Shown: positions 1 to 17,046, counted from the first letter of the stretch. The stretch: DNA of 64,000 nucleotides from Latrodectus hesperus (GCA_037975125.1 CM075851.1:124040643-124104642), one strand, 5' to 3'. Translations and numbers: made by a program. Notes: generated from the sequence alone by a model not told the origin.

Positions 1-1180
1 TTTCTGAATTTCACTAGTAGCCAGTTTTTTGAAGCAGATTTTTATTCGTTCCTTGCGTTTGCAATAAAAGTCTAGAATTTGAAATGTAAACGGTATTAGT
101 ATTCAAATGAAGAATTTCAAGAAAGCAGACTTCAATTTCTCTTATATATATTGTTCTTTGAATAGTTCAATTTTGGAAATTATTGATTTTTTTTCCAGCT
201 GTGAAATAAGAATAAATTGAAAAATATTTCAGAAGATGCATTTACCCCCCTTTCTGACTATGAAATGTAAGGACTTGAAGGTGTACTAATGAAAATTATA
301 ATTTTGAGCTGTGTTTTGATAACATATAATATGTAAATTAAAATATTCAAAAATGCATATCTTTTTATTTTATAAATTGCTGGCATAAAAATTTCATAAT
401 ATAAATTTTTTAAATATCAGGAGTGAGTCATTTGAAATATTAATTTAAAAAATAAATATGTAACTAAAATTTTCCACTGTAACATGGTTTTATAGTAGAT
501 AGATACACTGTGGATCTTTAAAACTGCAATACAACTAAAAGTGACAATCTGATTATCAGATCTGATGAATGAGAATTGCAGATCATTTAGTAGAAGTAAA
601 AGAAAAAACGGTTTATGTAGCACTACATGAATGAAAAATTATGCACGGAATTTCTCATTCAGAAATCCCTTTGTGAGATTGATGATTTTCAAAACATCAC
701 GTTATGCCAGTAATAAGAAGAAAAATGCTTACCAACAAATTTCAGACTTCTCAAGAAATGAAATCAATGCATATAGAGTGAATGCATGTAGAGTTTTAAC
801 CCCTACTCATGGATAATGTCTAAGAGAATTGGCACGTTGTTAAGTCGTATTTGTAAATATTTGTTGTCACATCAAGGATCAGTAGTCAAGTCAAATAATA
901 AACTTATTTACATTATGCCCAGTATCCATTCTTTCTTTGTGACAGAATTTTGTGGCCCAATTTACTAATTAGTGTATTGACTTAAGTTTGTGTTAAAGTA
1001 TGGTAATATCCCTTGATTCAACTGCTTTTAGGGAGACGTTTTATAGGAAGCTTACTGTATTCCTTTGTTGCCATGGAGAAAGGTCAAAAACATACCAAGT
1101 ACCCACCATGAAATAGGCATGTTCTGTGAGGTCAGAAGAAGAATATGTATCTCCAATTGATAAATTAGGGTCTGTCTCAT
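1..1180. other. AT-rich sequence, no gene recognised
   Basis: No coding signal that I trust. A 61-codon open frame at 631-816 (plus) has no recognisable motif. Around 830-955 the text has a possible poly(A) signal (aataaa near 897) followed by tttgtgacagaattttgtgg, which loosely resembles the end of an LTR followed by a primer-binding site; this is described as a finding only. Confidence 0.4.
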
Positions 1181-1199
1181 GATTTTTTTGTACCAAAGA

Positions 1200-1560
1200 T
1201 TTTATCACTGGACCTTTGAGAGCCTAATGCGACAAATCTTAATTGGCAGGTTAGTCACCATGCAGTTTGTTCTGTCAACATGGTTACCTTTACTTCGAAT
1301 TCATTAGAAAACGCACTATAGCGAAAGGTTGCATAATACTGATGATAGAAGTAATGACCATACTTAGTACAGCAATTTTTCTTTGTTGTCTTTTCAGATG
1401 AGATCCAGTTTTAAAGGCATCATTCTGATGGTCGTATTCGTGTCTAAGGGTTAGAAGAAGAAGATTGGTTACTTGGTTACATTCGATATTGTCATATATC
1501 ATCACATTATGTCGTGCACCCATTGTGATAATATGGGAAATTAATGAGTACATAATACCC
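1200..1560 (+). pseudogene. Decayed Tc1-like transposase fragment
   Basis: Frame-by-frame reading around 1379-1450 gives VVFSDEIQF, a stop, then HHSDGRIRV. The spacing from SDE..F to SDGR.RV matches the segment around the first catalytic aspartate of Tc1-type DDE transposases (general pattern VVFSDESRF, then DGR.RVRRR). Just downstream a short APIVIIWE reading may correspond to the GVMVWG block. Stops and frame changes interrupt it, so it is a relic. Flanking sequence out to about 2.1 kb is less AT-rich and may belong to the same element, but I could not align it. No terminal repeats were found. Confidence 0.45.
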
Positions 1561-2169
1561 CCTCTTTCAATTTAGGCAATAAAAATAGAATTGTAATTAG
1601 TTCATTTTTTAAACCTTAAGAATAGTGGTTTTGTCATCCTTTCAAGTTCCTCGATATATCCATTTTCAGGAAAATTATGCAAAATCAAATACATCGTATC
1701 ATGTTCCAATATTTCTCAATAGTGTGGTTATCAGACTATATATCTGTTCTATCATTGGGTAAAAGGTTGCAGAGGAAATTGTCCATAATTTTCCTCTAGT
1801 TACTCAGTTCGATGAGGTATGTTATAGACTTAAAGCATCCTCTAATGGGTTCGTCGTCACTGCATCGAATGATTCGATGATTAACCAAGTAAAGGATGCT
1901 CTTGAACGCTGAGTCTGAAATAGTTTGCATATGTTTTCCATCTCTCCAAAGCCCAATAAAAACAAAGTGATTAACTTTGCAGGTCACAAATTATTGGGGG
2001 CTCCCAATGGGTTTCAGGTAAAAAATGAGGTTTGGATCATAAGATCTGATGTTAGACCCTAGTCACTGTTAATCAGTGGGTTATGATTCTTTCGTTTCAG
2101 CCATCTTTACGCACCTATATCATGATGGGTACTTGCAGAGGCTTGGAGAAAATGGTTCAGCATTTCTGC

Positions 2170-5100
2170 CATGTGAAAGGTGAATAAAAACGACTATTTA
2201 TGAAAAATCTTAACTGAAGACCATTCACACATTCGATATTAAAAATGCTTTACAACAATTTTTGTCCATTTGTTTGTCCACTATGCTGTGTTGATTCTCA
2301 TTTCTAAAACAAATTTATATATTTTGCTTTTAAGTCATTCTGTTTACGCATTTTAAATATATTATCTTAACTGGTTCTCTTCATGTTGTTTGTTGTTACA
2401 ATTTTCATTAGAAAATAAGATTTACATAGATATATATATATACATGCATACGTACGTATATATATGTAGACTTATTACATAACAAATTCATTTATCATTA
2501 TTCAAAGAAATGATTTAATTTAGTTTCGAAAGATTAATCTATATATAAATTCATTATGCATGCATTTTTGTCTAAACTTTAAATTAATGAAACTTCCAAG
2601 GAATGGAGTTAAACTTAAAGCAGGTTGTTGGTTTCTACTGTCTGGAGGCACTGACTACATCATTACTACATTATTTGTTTTTAAATTTCACTGTAAATGA
2701 CAATGATATATCGCTTAGCCTGTATATCGATATTATAATTGTTCTTGACTCATTTTTGCAGTAATGGTGTTATAAATAAATTTTTTTTCCATCCTTTTAG
2801 AGTTATCATCTGTACCTACCCTCTGTAAGAATTTTTAAGAAATAAATATATCAAGTTATAATAATATAATAAATAAATAAATATATCAAATAATTTATAA
2901 GTGAAACCGTTTTTTCATGTTGCAAACAGTGTTTTGTACAAAACTAAGTAAATAATTATATATTCTTAAAATAGTAAATAACTTTATTTTTCAAAATAGC
3001 AAAAAATTTTTTAAAGTCTAGGAAGAAGTTTTTGTGAGTATTTTGGCTACTAATTTTTTCTTATTTTATTTTGATTCCTCATTTAACATTAATTCACATA
3101 ATTTAGTAAGATGATTCTCGGAATAAATTATTTAATACAATTGATTTCATGCCTTCATAGAGATCAATGATTCAAGGTTTTCTAATTACCAAGATAAGCA
3201 TAATTCTTTAATCACATCCTTATTATCTACATATCATGGATTTAAATGAGAAATTATATATCTATTGTAAAAGTAATACACACACAATAATGATAAAATA
3301 AACTTTTTAACATGACTCTTAACCTTAACATAAGCAAAACAAATACTTCCACTTTAAAAATTTAATGCAACTTCTATTATTCACAAAATAATTTTATAAA
3401 AATGCATTATAATTAATAAGAAGATTTAATTTAGAATAGACTTGTAAAATATATTTTTAAGTTCTAAATTAGCTATGAAACAAAGGAATCTAATTGTATT
3501 TTAAAACCAGTTATCTGACAGAAATAACAAAGTGTTATTATTTACGATATTCATTGTCACATTGTTTCGATACAACTGAAATTTGTACTGAATATTTGCT
3601 TAATACGAAACAACTAGAAGGCGTATAACCTGTCAAGGGAATATGTTTGAAGATTTGAATGCTATTCAGAAAAGGAAAAAAAAACCAGATAAAAGCTCTC
3701 TATTTTAAATTGAATTATTTTCAGTGCTCATGAAATTTACAAATGGTTGATTCGAAAGAAAAACGCAAAACAATATAGTGATAAATTACTAAGAAATAAA
3801 AGACTTTTAATGAGGAAATATATGCTGTATTATGATATTTTAAACCAATATCATTATTTATATGGAATAAATCATATAATACCAAACAATATTAAACTTT
3901 ACACAAAGAAATATTAAACATTATATATTATGTTGATTGCTTTGTAAGTGCTACTCGTATATTAATTTTGGAAATATTCTAAAATTTTAGTGTTTTTGAT
4001 GGATTTTGATGGTATATTTTATCAGACCTGTGAAAAGTGGTATTATTTAAAAAAAGAGGGATTAAAAGTTGCCCATTTTGCAAAGATAAATAGGAATTAA
4101 GTAATTCTGGGAAAAATGAAACTTTGGTTTCACACTTGAAACACTAAAATTTGAATTAATATAGCAAATGAATAGTCAAAAATATAAGTACTTGATTTAA
4201 TCTGAAAATAAAGGATTATTTCAAATGAACTGCATACTAAACCTGTGTTGTTTATTTGAAATAAACTGCACAAATTTTAATTTTAGGCTTGCTTATTAGC
4301 ATGACTAATAAACACTTCTAAAATTAATTTTTTTATATACTTTAATCATGGTTTACCATAGGAATAATTAATTTTAATTAAAACCGGCCAGTATTGTATA
4401 TTATTATATATAATACTGCTCACATCTAAAGCTACTTTCAAAAATCATTCACAATAAAAATGAATAAAAATTATTTTATTGTTTATATTTTTTTAAATGG
4501 TGAATAATTTTTGAAGAATAAATATCATGCAAAATTATTCAATACAGAACTATGCTACTGGATATAAAATCTCAAATCCTCAAAATATAATAAACACATT
4601 AATATCGTACTATGACGTTTAACTTAACAATGGAAGTGAGGAACAAATATCAATTTGACAATGTCCCCTTAAAATTTTGAGATAACGACTTGAAACTTGA
4701 ACTTCTAACTCTTATTTTGATTACTAGATTCAAATTACGCAGTGGGGACTTGTGTGAGAAGTTCGACTTTTCCTTAGAAATGTTAGCAGAAAGGAAGAAT
4801 GATATATGAAATACTACGCAGAAACACTTGACTGTTTTGAAACAAGGACTATTTTCCCAAGGTAGAGTCAAATTGTAGATGTTCTGTTGTTCTGTGTGAC
4901 TAGCAGAGGAAATTTAATCTAAGCATATTTCCCATCCGTAAAATATGTCACTGTTGAATAAAAATGTTTACTTCATTTGTGCATTAAGCAAAAGTTTCAT
5001 TTTCTTTTTTGAGGTATATACTTGACAGATAACTTTTTTTATAGTTTTATAATTAATTTACTTTGTTTATAATTTAATTATTCATAAAATCAATATGCAC

Positions 5101-6577
5101 TAAAAATTACGGGTTGGTATAGTTAATGCATTTATTCATTATTTTAAAATTACATGCTTAAAGTGAATCTATTTCAAATACCATGCCGTACTTGAATTAA
5201 ATACAGAAAAATAGTTATTCACACATTTAAAAATTTTAATTATATACAATTACAGAATTCCTCATCGTTGTCTAAGTTGCAAATTTTATAATTCTGAAAT
5301 ACATAATTGGATTTTTAAATTATGATGCGTCAATAATATAGATTCTTCAGATTTAAGATATTTATTTTGTTTTATGTGATTGACAATAATTTAAATAATA
5401 AAGAAGCAATAAATTATAGGAATCTTTGATGAAAAAAAAATTAATTTAATTAAATGTATTTAAAGTTGGAATAGAAAGAAGTTGATAAAGGCAATAATAT
5501 TTATAATATATTTTAACAACGGATACTTTGAATAATTAAAGGAACACAAAATAAAAAATGAAAAACATGGAAGAAAATCAAAAAGAAGATATTAACTCTG
5601 CTTACAACTGAATAAACTTTTCCCAAGGAAATCATAAAGTTAATTTGATGTTAAAATTAAATAAAAGTTAGTTAATAACTGTATAGATAGATATTTCACC
5701 ATATACACCATATATTTTAAACTGTTTTATCGTAAATGAATACCGTAGGGAAAACAATTTTACAGAAAATAAACAAAAATGTATGACTTTTTATTAATTA
5801 AAAATAAAAATATAAATCAATTCAAAATTCTAGACACACTTTTCCCTCTTTTTGTGTTATTTTCAAACATTTTTTCACATATTATTTTTAGATAAAGCAT
5901 TATTAACATTTGTGAATAAACTGTAAAAATGTTGAAAAAAATTAAGCATTTTTTTCTTAAAAATAACATTTTTTGTTTTTAAAATATGAGTGAATATATT
6001 TTTTGAAAACTTATAAATAAATGAAATAACAGTGATATTTCAAATTAAATATCTTTAAATTGTATTACTCCTAAGACTGCCTAAGGTTATACGATGGAGA
6101 TGCATGATTGACGTTACGAAATACATTTGCAAGAAAAAAATTCAAAGTAGGATTGCTTTATTTCTTTTTCATTGAGAAACTTCTTTTTTGATATTTTTTC
6201 GACAAAAAGAGAATCTTAATTTAAATTTTTAAAATGTGTATTGACATTTTTTGAAGTATAAAATATAAAGCAAAACTACTAAGGCGTACAAAACAATTTT
6301 AAGTATACATACCTCCTTGAGAAACAAATTTTACAGTAAAATGGAAAAATGCTAATTCAAGACAATTATTGAAATAAATTTAGATTTCAATATTATCAAA
6401 TATACAATTTGATATTTTTGCCACAGAGTTTAGTTTAGTTTATATTTACTTTCAAAACCATGTTAATTTAATTTGATTTGAGAATTGATTTGAGGTTTAC
6501 TTTTAAGGCTTTGTTCGTATTTTCAATGTATTATTCTCCATTTGGTATTTGATTAATTTTATAAAAATTTACTATTA

Positions 6578-6582
<5 letters not shown>
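2170..6582. other. AT-rich intergenic or intronic DNA
   Basis: Nothing recognisable apart from an imperfect TA/TACA-rich stretch near 2430-2466 and a coding-like patch at 4633-4870 (see that entry). Short open frames here are typical of chance in low-complexity AT-rich DNA. Confidence 0.45.
4633..4876 (+). pseudogene. Coding-like patch, unidentified
   Basis: Read from the ATG at 4631-4633, the plus frame is interrupted by only two stops in roughly 80 codons, in DNA where stops are expected far more often. It gives hydrophilic protein-like segments such as DNDLKLELLTLI, FKLRSGDLCEKFDF and LEMLAERKNDI. Local GC is higher than the surroundings. The opposite strand also has a 73-codon open frame (4650-4871). 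I do not recognise a family; a decayed transposon coding region is most likely, a host exon relic less so. Confidence 0.2.

Positions 6583-6627
<45 letters not shown>
6583..6627. repeat. (TA)n microsatellite, left of gypsy element
   Basis: About 45 bp of uninterrupted TA directly abutting the TG start of the 5' LTR at 6628. With the array at 11143-11252 on the other side, it indicates that the element inserted into a pre-existing TA tract. Confidence 0.95.
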
Positions 6628-6631
<4 letters not shown>

Positions 6632-6756
6632 ACAAATTTGTAAATAATGATTATATTTGTCTTAAAATATCTCAGACAGATCAGAAATTCTCACATTTTG
6701 GGCAAAAATTGCGGTATTTAGACGTGTTGTAGTTTAAAAGCGGATTTCCTAATGAT

Positions 6757-6832
6757 TTGGCGACTTGGCGACAGTTGGCGAGATTCTTGGCGACTTGGCG
6801 ACGGTTGGCGAGATTTTTGGCGACTTGGCGAG
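6757..6832 (+). repeat. 30-bp tandem repeat in LTR U3
   Basis: Two and a half copies of a 30-bp unit built from the octamer TTGGCGAC (6757-6786, 6787-6816, partial 6817-6832), with one base change each in the spacer (CAGTTGG versus CGGTTGG; GATTC versus GATTT). It is present identically in the 3' LTR (10666-10741) apart from one C to T. Its location upstream of the TATA box suggests an enhancer-like array; that role is inferred. Confidence 0.8.
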
Positions 6833-6947
6833 AAATCGATACTTCTGGAAACATCCATCACCTAAGCTCTAGGACCAATATTTTTCGAGATAGCCCAGAA
6901 GCTTCCAGAGCCTTGGCGAAATTGGTAGATTTCTCCGCCAAGTCAGG

Positions 6948-6955
6948 TATAAATA
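6948..6955 (+). promoter_or_regulatory. LTR TATA box
   Basis: TATAAATA in the LTR, placing transcription start near 6979 by usual spacing. An initiator-like TCAGTG lies at 6999-7004, a little far for this TATA box. The 3' LTR holds the same motif at 10857-10864. Confidence 0.6.
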
Positions 6956-7158
6956 CCGCAGCCCGACATGGAATAGTAGTAGAGTTTTGTGTAGACAGTC
7001 AGTGAGTGAAGACGATTAGTTGTGACTGCTAGTTGTTCTCTGTCTGAGGTATTTGAGACCTGTGATTAGAAGCTGTTTCTTATTATATCTGACAAATTGT
7101 AGCTGTATAATTGTGATTGTTACAGCGGGAATTTCGTTTATCTAGTGAAGTTTTTACG

Positions 7159-7164
7159 AATAAA
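7159..7164 (+). promoter_or_regulatory. LTR poly(A) signal AATAAA (5' copy)
   Basis: AATAAA followed about 15-35 bases later by a GT/T-rich stretch (ctggtgttc, agtggttgctt). It defines the R/U5 region. The functional copy for genomic transcripts is the equivalent site at 11068-11073 in the 3' LTR. Confidence 0.7.
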
Positions 7165-7235
7165 AGTCTGGTGTTCATTAAGTGGTTGCTTTATTCAACT
7201 CTCAATCGACACGAACCCGTGGAGCTCGGTACAAC

Positions 7236-7254
7236 TGGTGTCAGAAGTGGGATT
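7236..7254 (+). other. Primer-binding site, tRNA-Leu
   Basis: TGGTGTCAGAAGTGGGATT begins two bases after the 5' LTR. It is the reverse complement of a tRNA 3' end reading AATCCCACTTCTGACA plus CCA, which matches the acceptor and T-arm end of eukaryotic tRNA-Leu(CAA) as I know it. It primes minus-strand DNA synthesis. The tRNA assignment is from memory of the tRNA sequence. Confidence 0.75.
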
Positions 7255-7263
7255 GAAGAGTTG

Positions 7264-8424
7264 ATGCAGCGTGTCACAAGAAAAATGGACATGGATTTAA
7301 TGAAAAGTCTTCTCGAAAAATTAGCGGAGCAGATGGCTGAGATGAAAGCTGGACAAGAAGATATGAAAACTGAGATGAAAGCTGGACAAGAAGAGATGAA
7401 AGCTAGACAAGAAGAGATGAAAGCTGGACAAGAAGAGATTAAAACCGAGATGATGAAAGAGATAAAATCTGGACAGGAGGAGATGAAAGCTGGACAGGAG
7501 GAGCTTAAAAAGGAACTTAAGAAGGACATTGTAAGTGTTAAAGAAGAATTCTCCAACATCATTCAGGAGAAGATGAATGCAATGGAAGATAAGGTAACTT
7601 CAGTTGAAACTAAAGTTCTGGAGATAGAAGAAAATGTTGAAGAAGCATTAGACAATATGAATAAGAAGATTGAAAGCTTGGAGAAGCAAATATCAAACAA
7701 ACATGAGGAACCCAACGTGACATTTGTGCCTTCCCTAGCCAATATTAAACTCTCAACATTTGATGGGAAATCATCCTGGCAAGTATACAAGACCCAGTTT
7801 ATGATGGTAGCGGAAGCTAATGGATGGAATCCCCGAGCCCAAGCTTTTCACCTGGCGGCTTCTTTAAGAGGAGACGCGGCTGACATCCTCGAGACGCTTC
7901 CAGAGGAGCAGAGGCACGATTTCCAAGCCCTATCGAGTGCGCTTGAGCTGCGGTTTGGAGATAAGTGCACTAAGGAATATAGCAGACTACAGTTAAAGTC
8001 CCGCTATCAAAAAGCGGGTGAAAGTCTTCAAGAATTGGCTGCCGATATTCAGCGACTTTCCCATCTAGCATTTTCGGACTGCCCAGCTGAGACACGTCAA
8101 GATCTGGCTCTCCATCACTTCATCGATAGTGTGAGGGATCCGGAGATACAGAAAACACTTAGACTCGCCGATGTCAAAGATATTGGATCTGCCCTAGTCT
8201 ACGCACATAAGATAGAGGCTGCCCAGCAGGCCGCGCGTAAAGACCGGCACTCAATCAGAGCCGTCTCTACTACTGATAGGGACTATGATCTCAGAAAGCA
8301 AATCGAAGATCTGCGGCGAAAATTCCGTAACTTAGAAATGAGTAAAGGTGGCAGAAACACGAAAATTCTGGAAATTCTGGTGGCAGAAACACGGACTATG
8401 CACATATTACAGGAAATTTGTTAA
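7264..8424 (+). CDS. Gypsy Gag polyprotein, C-terminally truncated
   Basis: 386 codons from the first ATG after the primer-binding site; the frame is open further upstream through the LTR, but no ATG lies there. Residues 1-145 form a long charged coiled coil with imperfect repeats of MKAGQEE type (about 27-80). Residues about 158-345 are the capsid-like Gag domain of Ty3/gypsy elements, starting at IKLSTFDGKSSWQVYKTQF and including WNPRAQAFHLAASLRGDAAD and RFGDKCTKEYSRLQLKSR. The expected CCHC zinc knuckle is absent: after about residue 363 the frame runs into the deletion join and ends within roughly 20 codons. A 15-nt direct repeat (8347-8361 and 8379-8393) sits at the join. Gag would assemble particles; without the nucleocapsid part, RNA packaging should be impaired. 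Confidence 0.9.
   Translation: MQRVTRKMDMDLMKSLLEKLAEQMAEMKAGQEDMKTEMKAGQEEMKARQEEMKAGQEEIKTEMMKEIKSGQEEMKAGQEELKKELKKDIVSVKEEFSNIIQEKMNAMEDKVTSVETKVLEIEENVEEALDNMNKKIESLEKQISNKHEEPNVTFVPSLANIKLSTFDGKSSWQVYKTQFMMVAEANGWNPRAQAFHLAASLRGDAADILETLPEEQRHDFQALSSALELRFGDKCTKEYSRLQLKSRYQKAGESLQELAADIQRLSHLAFSDCPAETRQDLALHHFIDSVRDPEIQKTLRLADVKDIGSALVYAHKIEAAQQAARKDRHSIRAVSTTDRDYDLRKQIEDLRRKFRNLEMSKGGRNTKILEILVAETRTMHILQEIC
8347..8393 (+). other. Internal deletion join in gypsy element
   Basis: Gag coding sequence passes directly into the RT connection region. A 15-nt direct repeat, GGTGGCAGAAACACG, occurs at 8347-8361 and 8379-8393, separated by 17 nt; the Pol homology begins at the end of the second copy. 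The repeat suggests template switching or slippage during reverse transcription, or it may be an original feature of the Gag tail. Confidence 0.75.
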
Positions 8425-10345
8425 GGGTTTTTCAAGTATTGCCAGACCTCTTCACAAGTTGACAGAAGTTAAACAGAAATTTCTATGGACAGATGAATGT
8501 GAGAAAGCTTTTAAACAACTGAAGGAGGCGTTGACATCTTCGCCTGTTCTTGCATATCCCCAGCCCGAAAAATTATTCATTTTAGATACGGATGCCAGCA
8601 ACGAAAATATCGGAGCTGTTTTGTCGCAAGAAATTGATGATAAAGAATATGTCATTGCTTATTGGAGTAAATGTCTATCGAAACCAGAGCGGAATTACTG
8701 TACAACCAGGAAGGAATTGCTGGCAATCGTTAAAGCCATAGAACATTTCCACCATTATCTCTATGGAAGAAAGTTCTTGCTCCGGACAGATCACGCATCC
8801 TTAACCTGGCTTTTAAATTTTAAAAATCCGGAAGGACAGGTAGCCAGATGGATTCAACGACTCCAGGAGTTTGACTTTGAAATACGTCATCGCAAAGGAA
8901 CTCTTCATGGAAATGCTGATGCACTATCAAGGAAGCCGTGTAATGAAAGCTGCCGATACTGTTCTAGAGTAGAGAAGAACTATCAGCTGATAAATACTTC
9001 GGTACGCCAAGTTACTGTTTCACCTCCATCAAAACCAGACCCATGGAGTGATGAAGGACTTAGGGAAGCCCAAAAAGAAGACCCAGATATAAATCCAATT
9101 CTTGAATTGAAAGAATCTTCTAGTATGAGACCAAGTTGGCAGGATATCTCCACCTACAGTCCTGCTACTAAGCAATATTGGGCTCTTTGGGACTCACTCC
9201 ATATAAGAAATGGTGTCTTATACAGGAAATGGGAGTCCGATGATGGACGTAATTTCAAATGGCAGCTTGTTCTTCCAAAATCAAGAATTTCAGATGTTTT
9301 GAAAGAATTGCACAGTAGCTCAACTGGAGGCCACTTCGGAGTAATGAAAACTCTACAGAAAGTTCGAGAACGCTTCTATTGGAGCAAAACGAGACAAGAT
9401 GTAGAGAAATGGTGCCAATCTTGTGATGACTGTGCGGCACGTAAAGGACCGAAGAAACGTAGCCGAGGAAGGTTGCAGCGGTACAACGTAGGAGCACCTT
9501 TTGAGAGGATAGCATTGGACATTTTGGGTCCTTTACCACGATCCTCAAATGGCAACAAATACATACTAGTTGTCATGGACTACTTTACTAAGTGGCCTGA
9601 AGCGTTTGCAATCCCCGATCAAGAGGCGACTACAGTAGCCGAGGTTCTAGTGCAACAATGGGTTTCCAGATTCGGCACACCCTTACAAATTCATTCTGAT
9701 CAAGGGACAAATTTCACCTCTGTTGTGTTTAAAGGAATGTGTCAAATTCTCGGAATAGACAAGACGCAGACCACGCCACTACACCCACAATCGGATGGAA
9801 TGGTAGAGAGGTTTAACAGAACCATCTTGAATAACCTCTCCCTTATGGTTTCCAGAAATCAGCAAGATTGGGATTTGAAGCTACCGCTGTTTCTGCTTGC
9901 ATATCGTAGTGCTGTCCATGAGACTACTGGATATACTCCTTCACAGATGCTCTTTGGTCGCGAACTTCGTCTCCCTTGTGATCTTCAGTTTGGTCGTCCA
10001 CCGGATACATCTTCATCGCCAGAGGAATACCTTCGAGACCTTCAGGCACATCTTGAAGATGTCCATAACTTCGCTCGAGACCGAATCAACCTGACGACCG
10101 AAAGAATGAAAACAAGGTATGACACAAGAGCGACGGGACATGAATTCCAAGAAGGTGACAAAGTTTGGTTGTGGAACCCGATTCGACGTAAAGGACTTTC
10201 TCCTAAGTTGCAAGCCAACTGGGAAGGTCCCTACACAGTCCTAAAAAGACTGAACGACGTCGTGGTTCGTATAAGAAAATCATCTGCTTCAAAACCAAAG
10301 GTAGTACATTATGATAGATTAGCTCCTTATCGTAATGTAGAGTGA
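8393..10345 (+). CDS. Gypsy Pol remnant: RT end, RNase H, integrase
   Basis: 650 codons without a stop, in a different frame from Gag and with no ATG at the join. The frame itself extends a little upstream (to a GTG at 8348), but Pol homology begins at GLCTYYRKFVKGF, the reverse transcriptase connection region. Numbering from 8348, RNase H follows with D80/D82 (LDTDAS), E123, D148 (RTDH) and D191 (NADALSR). Integrase has the HHCC finger (H322, H329, C356, C359), catalytic D391 (LDILGP), D451 (HSDQGTNF) and E487 (VERF), exactly DD35E, and a GPY motif at 627-629. These catalytic residues are intact. Protease and the RT fingers and palm, including the YxDD site, are missing. The product could be made only by frameshifting or from another copy; the reading frame looks recently constrained. 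Confidence 0.93.
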   Translation, partial: GLCTYYRKFVKGFSSIARPLHKLTEVKQKFLWTDECEKAFKQLKEALTSSPVLAYPQPEKLFILDTDASNENIGAVLSQEIDDKEYVIAYWSKCLSKPERNYCTTRKELLAIVKAIEHFHHYLYGRKFLLRTDHASLTWLLNFKNPEGQVARWIQRLQEFDFEIRHRKGTLHGNADALSRKPCNESCRYCSRVEKNYQLINTSVRQVTVSPPSKPDPWSDEGLREAQKEDPDINPILELKESSSMRPSWQDISTYSPATKQYWALWDSLHIRNGVLYRKWESDDGRNFKWQLVLPKSRISDVLKELHSSSTGGHFGVMKTLQKVRERFYWSKTRQDVEKWCQSCDDCAARKGPKKRSRGRLQRYNVGAPFERIALDILGPLPRSSNGNKYILVVMDYFTKWPEAFAIPDQEATTVAEVLVQQWVSRFGTPLQIHSDQGTNFTSVVFKGMCQILGIDKTQTTPLHPQSDGMVERFNRTILNNLSLMVSRNQQDWDLKLPLFLLAYRSAVHETTGYTPSQMLFGRELRLPCDLQFGRPPDTSSSPEEYLRDLQAHLEDVHNFARDRINLTTERMKTRYDTRATGHEFQEGDKVWLWNPIRRKGLSPKLQANWEGPYTVLKRLNDVVVRIRKSSASKPKVVHYDRLAPYRNVE

Positions 10346-10524
10346 AAATCAGTAGACCATGGTCTGTTTGTAAATAGTATAGATAATTTTAATCTTTTCT
10401 ATTTTCTTGTATTTTTAGTTGCTTGTGTATGTAATGTGCTCTGTATCCTCTTGAAATGTAAATTCTTTTATATTAAATTTGGCCTCCTATCAGGGGATTG
10501 TACTGCCCGGGACGTGCAGTCCTT
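10346..10524 (+). other. Untranslated stretch between pol and PPT
   Basis: No open frame or env-like gene follows pol, so this is a two-gene, env-less gypsy element. The segment is AT-rich until a GC-rich block (gcccgggacgtgcag, near 10505-10519) immediately before the polypurine tract. Confidence 0.6.
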
Positions 10525-10533
10525 GAGAGGGGG
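10525..10533 (+). other. Polypurine tract
   Basis: GAGAGGGGG followed by CAA and the TG of the 3' LTR at 10537. It serves as primer for plus-strand synthesis in LTR elements. Confidence 0.8.
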
Positions 10534-10536
10534 CAA

Positions 10537-16928
<6,392 letters not shown>

Positions 16929-16953
16929 ATATATATATATATACATATCTATA

Positions 16954-17044
<91 letters not shown>
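16929..17044. repeat. (TA)n microsatellite with TACATATC start
   Basis: The left end is interrupted (acatatctatatct), followed by about 90 bp of pure TA. Confidence 0.95.

Positions 17045-17046
<2 letters not shown>

Larger units (their letters stand above)
6628..7233 (+). repeat. 5' LTR of gypsy element
   Basis: Starts TGTTAC and ends GGTACA, giving a short TGT...ACA inverted terminus. It contains a U3 tandem repeat (6757-6832), a TATA box (6948-6955) and a poly(A) signal (7159-7164), so the U3-R-U5 order can be followed. It matches the 3' LTR almost perfectly over 606 bp. Confidence 0.93.

Noticed and set aside
631..816. 61-codon plus open frame
   Set aside because: No motif, no homologue recognised, no transcript signals; length is within chance.
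6757..7005. 82-codon open frame in the 5' LTR
   Set aside because: It translates the U3 tandem repeat and spans the promoter; not a gene.
7191..7562. 123-codon minus frame opposite Gag
   Set aside because: Antisense shadow of the MKAGQEE-type repeat in Gag.
8348..8392. GTG as start of the Pol remnant
   Set aside because: The frame upstream of 8393 is Gag-tail DNA read out of frame; there is no ATG and no Pol homology before GLCTYY.
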